A stretch of 10,563 nt of DNA from Aphodosoma sp045614825 (lineage in GTDB: Bacteria > Bacteroidota > Bacteroidia > Bacteroidales > Paludibacteraceae), in the NCBI GenBank assembly GCA_045614825.1, contig JAZLDO010000078.1:1-10563 (forward strand). The letters run 5' to 3'. Of this stretch, positions 6,103-10,563 are shown one piece after another. The translations under genes and the position numbers were made by a program. How positions within the stretch are numbered: position 1 is the stretch's first letter; every line of letters starts with the position of its first letter. A model generated the notes under the pieces. That model was not told where the DNA came from and did no database searches. It saw only the letters and a list, made by a program, of their open reading frames with translations.

Positions 6103-9100
6103 TTATCTTCCCAATATCACTTTAGCGACGCCATTTGTTGTTCTCACCACATATACGCCCACAGGCAAACCTGCCACATTCATGCGGTCAACAGCGTTCA
6201 TCATCAATTGTCCATTCACATTAAAGAGCATAATGTCGCCTTCTGCTACCAATTCGTCTCCTTCAAACCAAACTGATATTTTTGCATCTTCGGTTACATT
6301 TTCAATCGCTACTTCCTCTTCAAATGTTTCAAACCACAAACGTAAATCATTATCTTCATCCAACATCCAAGGCGAAGCAATTGTTTCTCCTAACACAAAA
6401 TTATGATTAGTCAACCATTCCGTTGTCAATAAATCGCGCGATATTGTAGCACCTTCGGTTGTGGTATCATTCAATTCAATTGTTGCATCAAATGCAGCCA
6501 ATTTTGACACCACATAATTATCTACCAAACATTGTTCTGGAGCATTGAACAATTTTGGCCATTCTGCTTGTGGTTTTTCATAATCGATATTATCCCAATC
6601 ATATTCGAAACTATCTCCATTCGAATATCCTACAATTCGGTGAGCATATAATTCTGCGTTTGCAGGCAATTTGATTTCATCCACAGCTACAATGTTATTA
6701 ACGACCAAAGCGTATGCCGAATCCAACAAAGTTGAACCCATAGCGCCAATCACACCACCGACTTTACCCCCTTTTGGAGCTTCAATCAACTCAATATTGC
6801 CTTCAATATAGCAATTTGCTACATTCGAACGATCACTCGCTCCAACAATACCACCGATAGTTCCTTTGCCGTAGATATCTGCAGTTACGTGGCAATTGAT
6901 GATTTTATCGTCTGCGCTCGAAACAGAAACAATGCCACCTACTTCAGTACCTGCTTCAATCACACCATCAAAAGCACAAGCCGAAACCAAAGTTGATGTA
7001 GCTGTTTGGCCTGCTATACCGCCCACGCTACTTGCCGTTGGAGCATATATATCAGCAAACGACATCGAACAACCCTCTATAACTGAATACAACGATGCGT
7101 CGCCAATAATACCACCCAATATACCTTTGAATTCATCAATGCCCAAAATATAAGCTGTTACAACATGAATATTACTAATTCTACAGCCAAAGCCACTACC
7201 TGCTTCAGTAAAATTACCAACCACTTCATCTGCTACAATACCTACTTTATCCGTAAATTTAGAAGCCGACAATACCACATTGCGTATTACCATATTTTCC
7301 ACTATAGCCGAGTCGCGCAATGAACGGAATATGCCACCTCCGTTCAACATAATATTTTTGATTTCAAAATCACCACCATCAAATTTTCCAGAGAACTCAC
7401 CTTGCACTCCATTAAATACAACATTCATAAAATCAATATCATTAACCACTTTATAGCAAGCATCAAGATCTTTTTCGATTTTTGCAAAATCACTTGCTTT
7501 TGTGATTTTGTATGGATTTGCAACAGAACCATCACCCTCTAATTCGGTATCATTCAAAGGCAACTCTGTGTATTGAAGCGTAATTGTTTTTCCATCGCTA
7601 TAAGGACAAAGCAACACTGGTTTGGTTTGCGCATTAAGTACGCATATCGTACCCAAGTCGCCACCTTTAGCTTTATCCGAACCACATTCAAACAATCTTT
7701 CGCCTTTTGTATTACAAATAGTCAACACTTTATCTTTCACAGAAGTATTCTCTTGTGATTTTGTCAACAACACCATATACTCACGAGCTGCATCTGTATT
7801 AAACAAAAACGGATTCAATGCCTCTGCCGTAATATTGAGTAATGCGTTTTCGACGTTTTGCCCAAAATTCAACACATCATAACGATCAAAAGAACCATCT
7901 TTATTGAACCAAGCAACTTTATGTTGCACTGAACCATCTTCCACAAATTCGCCTTGCAACAAAGCAACAACATACTGATATGAGTTGCCCTTAGCATAAC
8001 GATCAATCGAAGAAGATATAACCATATCGTCTTTTGTAACAACTGGCAATTCTGCTGCCACCTCACAAGATGGGAAATCAACAAACGTAAAGACACCAGC
8101 CTCATTCACCTCGCGAGCAAACATCCATTGTTGAGGTTGACCTACTACACTGCTCATCATTTGTGCCGACAATGCTCCTTCAACCACATCTTTCAATTTA
8201 TTTCCATTTACATCATACAATTTGTATGAATTCACATAACTATCCGAACTTGTTTGATAATTTCTTACAGTGATAAGATATGCAGGAGCTCCCGAGCCAT
8301 CATAATTAGCAAAAACGTCGCCCGAAATATTCAAACAACCCAAATGAGGGAAAGAATACAAATATTCAAGCGATAATTCAACAGGTATTTTTGTCTCATA
8401 CTTAAGTTCAAATTTATCGTCATAATACTTAATTATCAAACTATTTCCCTCGTTTATAATCAAATCTTGATTGACATCATCAGGAATAGTAAAGTATGGT
8501 TTCTCATATTGCGCCAACACATAGTTTGCCTTACCATTGTTGTTAACCATCAATATTGGCGATGGTTCTTCTCCCGATGAAGATATATATTTATAATCTA
8601 CAGTGAAAGTATGTTTCTTTTCAGCTACATAATTCGAGAAATAAGAAGCTTTTGTATAGATATCGTAATGATACAACAAACTATTATCATCACCTTTCTC
8701 CTCACGTTGGAATATCATTGTATATGCTTCGGTATAAGAGTTCACCGACATATTTTCAGCTAAATGGAATGCACCTTCAATTTCATAAAGTTTCGAAGCT
8801 TTACCCTCTGTCAAAGAGTAAATATAGTGTAGATATTTACCTTTGTAGTCAGCAGTATTTGCATATACAAATACCATTACTTCGTAATTGTTGTCTTGGT
8901 TGAAAAACTTCTTAGTAAGGTGAGGTTGCATATTGACCAAACGTACCCCTGTAGCTCCTTCCACCTTCAAACTATCGGCGATAGTACTCACCAACTTGTT
9001 TTCCGAATCATAAATTTTGATTTCCATATAGGTATAATAACCATTTTCTTCCTTAAACGAAGTGGTATATACCCAATCCAACCCATCGGTTCCTCTTAAA

Positions 9101-9213
9101 AAACCATAACCAGAAACTGGTCCAATAGTAGTAGTTTGCAATTCGGCATGTAGATTACCTACCATCACAAACATTGCCATAATAGCAACAAAAAAATGTA
9201 AAATCTTTTTCAT
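6103..9213 (-). CDS. Secreted T9SS cargo protein with inserted GLUG-type repeat module (long paralog, 1036 aa)
   Basis: The signal peptide is about residues 1-23 (MKKILHFF, hydrophobic core, LHA before E24). Residues 24-550 align by eye with the 607-aa neighbour. Shared anchors are KKFFNQDNNYEV (101-112), VDFPSCEVAAELP (378-390), GNSYQYVVAL (409-418) and LNPFLFNTDAAREY (466-479). From about 554 a new module starts with GDGSVANPYKI (560-570), a usual opening of Bacteroidetes GLUG/beta-helix proteins, and NDIDF (591-595). Five GG-centred repeats then follow (see the separate entry). After a roughly 100-residue linker the T9SS-like tail has AEGDIMLFNVNGQL (990-1003) and GVYVV (1019-1023). It is probably a surface adhesin or binding protein. 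ATG at 9213 is chosen because an in-frame upstream ATG (9252) would put 13 residues before the signal peptide. The only TAnnTTTG box found lies 108 bp upstream. Confidence 0.87.
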   Translation of the reverse strand: MKKILHFFVAIMAMFVMVGNLHAELQTTTIGPVSGYGFLRGTDGLDWVYTTSFKEENGYYTYMEIKIYDSENKLVSTIADSLKVEGATGVRLVNMQPHLTKKFFNQDNNYEVMVFVYANTADYKGKYLHYIYSLTEGKASKLYEIEGAFHLAENMSVNSYTEAYTMIFQREEKGDDNSLLYHYDIYTKASYFSNYVAEKKHTFTVDYKYISSSGEEPSPILMVNNNGKANYVLAQYEKPYFTIPDDVNQDLIINEGNSLIIKYYDDKFELKYETKIPVELSLEYLYSFPHLGCLNISGDVFANYDGSGAPAYLITVRNYQTSSDSYVNSYKLYDVNGNKLKDVVEGALSAQMMSSVVGQPQQWMFAREVNEAGVFTFVDFPSCEVAAELPVVTKDDMVISSSIDRYAKGNSYQYVVALLQGEFVEDGSVQHKVAWFNKDGSFDRYDVLNFGQNVENALLNITAEALNPFLFNTDAAREYMVLLTKSQENTSVKDKVLTICNTKGERLFECGSDKAKGGDLGTICVLNAQTKPVLLCPYSDGKTITLQYTELPLNDTELEGDGSVANPYKITKASDFAKIEKDLDACYKVVNDIDFMNVVFNGVQGEFSGKFDGGDFEIKNIMLNGGGIFRSLRDSAIVENMVIRNVVLSASKFTDKVGIVADEVVGNFTEAGSGFGCRISNIHVVTAYILGIDEFKGILGGIIGDASLYSVIEGCSMSFADIYAPTASSVGGIAGQTATSTLVSACAFDGVIEAGTEVGGIVSVSSADDKIINCHVTADIYGKGTIGGIVGASDRSNVANCYIEGNIELIEAPKGGKVGGVIGAMGSTLLDSAYALVVNNIVAVDEIKLPANAELYAHRIVGYSNGDSFEYDWDNIDYEKPQAEWPKLFNAPEQCLVDNYVVSKLAAFDATIELNDTTTEGATISRDLLTTEWLTNHNFVLGETIASPWMLDEDNDLRLWFETFEEEVAIENVTEDAKISVWFEGDELVAEGDIMLFNVNGQLMMNAVDRMNVAGLPVGVYVVRTTNGVAKVILGR
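6736..7143 (-). repeat. GLUG-type protein repeats within the long paralog
   Basis: Five imperfect repeats at protein residues about 691-826. Each carries a V/I/L-G-G-I/V core: GG at 700, 731, 759, 787 and 819, a spacing of 28-32 residues. Each of the first four is followed about 13-16 residues later by a C-containing strand (GCSM, ACAF, NCHV, NCYI). The spacing and the GGI-x-G pattern match GLUG motifs, which occur in surface and adhesin-like proteins and are thought to form beta-helical rods. The module is absent from the neighbouring paralog. Confidence 0.75.
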
Positions 9214-9320
9214 AGTATTGTGTTTTTTATTAAATATTACACTAACAATCAAAACTCATTGCCCCACAATAGGAAGATTACATCTGCCAAAGCGCAAGAT
9301 CAATATGTTTTTCTAACATG

Positions 9321-9328
9321 CAAAGTTA
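9321..9328 (-). promoter_or_regulatory. Bacteroidetes-type -7 promoter element (TAACTTTG)
   Basis: Read on the - strand, this octamer fits the TAnnTTTG -7 consensus of Bacteroidetes housekeeping promoters. It is followed by GC and preceded by a T-rich run, a common context in this group. The best -33 TTG (9353-9355) is 24 nt away, longer than the usual 19-21, so the -33 element is weak or absent. It would start transcription about 100 nt before the ATG at 9213. Confidence 0.65.
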
Positions 9329-9415
9329 CAAAAAATAGTTTATATTCCATAGCAATATACAAAAAAGTTATCACTACTCACACAAATTATTGGTCATCTT
9401 CATAAATTATACGCC

Positions 9416-9441
9416 CACAAATATCACAAATATCACAAAAT
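9416..9441. repeat. Short 9-bp direct repeat (CACAAATAT), about 2.7 copies
   Basis: CACAAATAT occurs at 9416-9424 and 9425-9433, followed by CACAAAAT from 9434. It lies just downstream of the terminator of the right-hand gene (as that gene is read) and upstream of the promoter for the 1036-aa gene. No function is evident. Confidence 0.6.
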
Positions 9442-9454
9442 AATACATATATAT

Positions 9455-9488
9455 AAAAAAGTGGAAGCGCAATATATTGCGCCTCCAC
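9455..9488 (-). terminator. Rho-independent terminator of the right-hand T9SS cargo gene
   Basis: On the - strand, GTGGAGGCGCAATA and TATTGCGCTTCCAC (positions 9488 down to 9461) form a near-perfect stem with one G-U pair, followed by six T (9460-9455). The same bases on the + strand give an A-C mismatch, which supports the - strand as the functional direction. It lies 25 bp after the stop codon at 9514. Confidence 0.9.
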
Positions 9489-9513
9489 CAAATTATTTAT
9501 AATCAATTATTGA

Positions 9514-10563
9514 TTATTTTACAAATACTTTGTAAGCTACACCATTTACGCGGATGATTGCTACATTTGTATTCAATCCATTGATAATAGTTGTATTAGT
9601 GTTAGAAACACCTGCATATACGCGAAGACCATTTACTGTGTAAACTTCGATCATTACGCCTGCTTCTGTTTCTACATATACAGCACCGTTGTTAGCATAA
9701 ACATTAACTACGAGTTCGCTGTTTTCTACATCAACTGGATTTTCTTCTGGTACATCAATAGTATAATCTTTAACTACCAATGTTTGTCCTTGTGCAATTG
9801 CATTCCAATCGAAACGTGCTGTAACTACATCAATTGTTGCATTTGCATCAAATGCTGCTTCTACAAGACCTTCACCTTGTACATTGAACAATTTACCTGC
9901 ATAGTTATTCCAATCTTCTGTATATTTAGGAGATACAAATACATATGTAGTACCTTCTTCTTCCAATGTTTCTACATCAAATGCCTCTTCTGCATCCCAG
10001 TACATATAAGCAGACATGCCTCCCATATAAGGGTCAACTTCTGCATAATAGTTAGCTTCTGCATTCAATGTCAACAATTTACCTGCATAATCCATACGAT
10101 TTGCAAGAAGTTCTTCAGCTGACACCTCTACTGCTTCTTCGACAAAGTCGCTTGCTTCGCAACGTGCTACAAAGTCAGCGTATGATTCTTCAATAGGCCA
10201 ACCTTCTTCATCTACACCTGTAACTTTTGATACAAATGACATTACTGGTGCGCCATAAACTTCACCTGTTGGCATCCATGTTTCATCATCAATTACACAT
10301 TTGAAGTCAATTGTTGCTGTAAAGTCTGCAGGAAGTTTTTGACCAACTTCGATTTCGAGTCCTTCTACAACTTCACCCCACACTTCGCCTGTAGCTGGAG
10401 CTTGAAGTACGATAACACCTGTACCATCATTGAGATAATAATTATTAGATGCGCCACCCATACGACCTACACTAACTACTTTGTCTACTACTGTTGGTTG
10501 TGATTTAAGGATAGCTTTAACACTACCATCATCGTATGATTCATAGTAAGCCATATCCCACAT
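9514..10563 (-). CDS. T9SS cargo protein, C-terminal 349 residues (5' end outside the window)
   Basis: The frame is open to the right edge. Its first visible codon happens to be ATG, but no signal peptide follows (MWDMAYYESY), so the true start is almost certainly upstream. The visible part is strongly acidic. Residues 24-90 (VVDKVVSVG ... YYLNDGTGVIVL) resemble an OB-fold-like strand pattern seen in Bacteroidetes surface proteins; this is tentative. Two segments share a YAGKL core, at 159-163 (followed by LTLNAEA) and 221-225 (followed by FNVQGEG), 62 residues apart, suggesting a duplicated subdomain. The tail (about 281-349), with NNGAVYV (291-297), IEVYTVNGLRVYAG (305-318) and KVFVK at the end, is a T9SS type A sorting domain by pattern. 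Export by Sec and then T9SS is inferred. It has its own terminator and shows no close similarity to the two neighbouring cargo genes beyond the tail type. Confidence 0.83.
   Translation of the reverse strand: MWDMAYYESYDDGSVKAILKSQPTVVDKVVSVGRMGGASNNYYLNDGTGVIVLQAPATGEVWGEVVEGLEIEVGQKLPADFTATIDFKCVIDDETWMPTGEVYGAPVMSFVSKVTGVDEEGWPIEESYADFVARCEASDFVEEAVEVSAEELLANRMDYAGKLLTLNAEANYYAEVDPYMGGMSAYMYWDAEEAFDVETLEEEGTTYVFVSPKYTEDWNNYAGKLFNVQGEGLVEAAFDANATIDVVTARFDWNAIAQGQTLVVKDYTIDVPEENPVDVENSELVVNVYANNGAVYVETEAGVMIEVYTVNGLRVYAGVSNTNTTIINGLNTNVAIIRVNGVAYKVFVK

Larger units (their letters stand above)
9214..9513. other. 300-bp intergenic region between two T9SS cargo genes
   Basis: No coding sequence is supported; short open frames here are low-complexity and start without context. 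The region holds, from the left, a roughly 100-nt A/T-rich leader for the 1036-aa gene, a -7-like box at 9321-9328, AT-rich sequence, a 9-bp repeat at 9416-9441, a strong terminator at 9455-9488, and a small palindrome AATCAA-TTA-TTGATT (9501-9515) overlapping the stop codon of the right-hand gene. Confidence 0.7.

Noticed and set aside
9214..9252. Upstream in-frame ATG for the 1036-aa protein
   Set aside because: The extra residues (MIVSVIFNKKHNT) precede a complete signal peptide that starts MKKILHFF at 9213, so the downstream ATG is far more plausible.
9220..9405. Small + strand open frame in the intergenic region
   Set aside because: It lies antisense to the promoter and leader of the 1036-aa gene, has low-complexity K/T/Y/N composition and no supported start context.
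10561..10563. ATG at the right edge as the true start of the third cargo gene
   Set aside because: The following residues do not form a signal peptide although the protein ends in a T9SS tail, so this is an internal Met and the gene is cut by the window.

Overview
The window looks like chromosomal DNA of a Bacteroidota member, most likely order Bacteroidales. Evidence: three predicted secreted proteins end in type IX secretion (T9SS) sorting-domain-like tails; a TAACTTTG element matching the Bacteroidetes -7 consensus TAnnTTTG lies upstream of one of them; start codons have A/T-rich leaders without clear Shine-Dalgarno sites; and G+C is fairly low.

Left block, + strand. The window opens inside a tRNA-Asn(GTT) gene. 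A complete second tRNA-Asn copy follows (67-140), then a rho-independent terminator (about 144-180). Four same-strand genes come next: a dCMP deaminase (218-640), an S41 C-terminal processing peptidase (751-2358), a CaCA-family Na+/Ca2+-type antiporter (2411-3373) and a patatin-like phospholipase (3429-4193). The three gaps between them are 52-110 bp and are filled largely by short tandem repeats: a 7-bp unit in all three gaps and a 9-bp unit in the first. The 7-bp arrays touch the stop codon of the deaminase gene and the start codons of the antiporter and patatin genes. These four genes are housekeeping or membrane-physiology functions and do not form an obvious single pathway.

Right block, - strand. 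A 14-bp perfect hairpin at 4172-4211, inside the 3' end of the patatin gene, is placed to terminate transcription from both sides. Beyond it are two paralogous secreted proteins, 607 aa (4234-6057) and 1036 aa (6103-9213), 45 bp apart and probably co-transcribed from a promoter near 9321. They share a roughly 530-residue N-terminal region of unrecognised family and the C-terminal tail. The longer one carries an extra GLUG-type repeat module between these two parts. After a 300-bp intergenic region with promoter, short repeats and a strong terminator comes the 3' part of a third T9SS-type cargo gene (9514-10563), cut by the window edge.

The + strand appears C-rich over G in both blocks, whichever strand is coding. 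This suggests that the + strand is the lagging strand here and that the surface-protein genes are read in the leading direction. No CRISPR array, transposase, phage gene or defence system was seen. The most unusual content is the paralogous surface-protein pair and the repeat arrays abutting codons.
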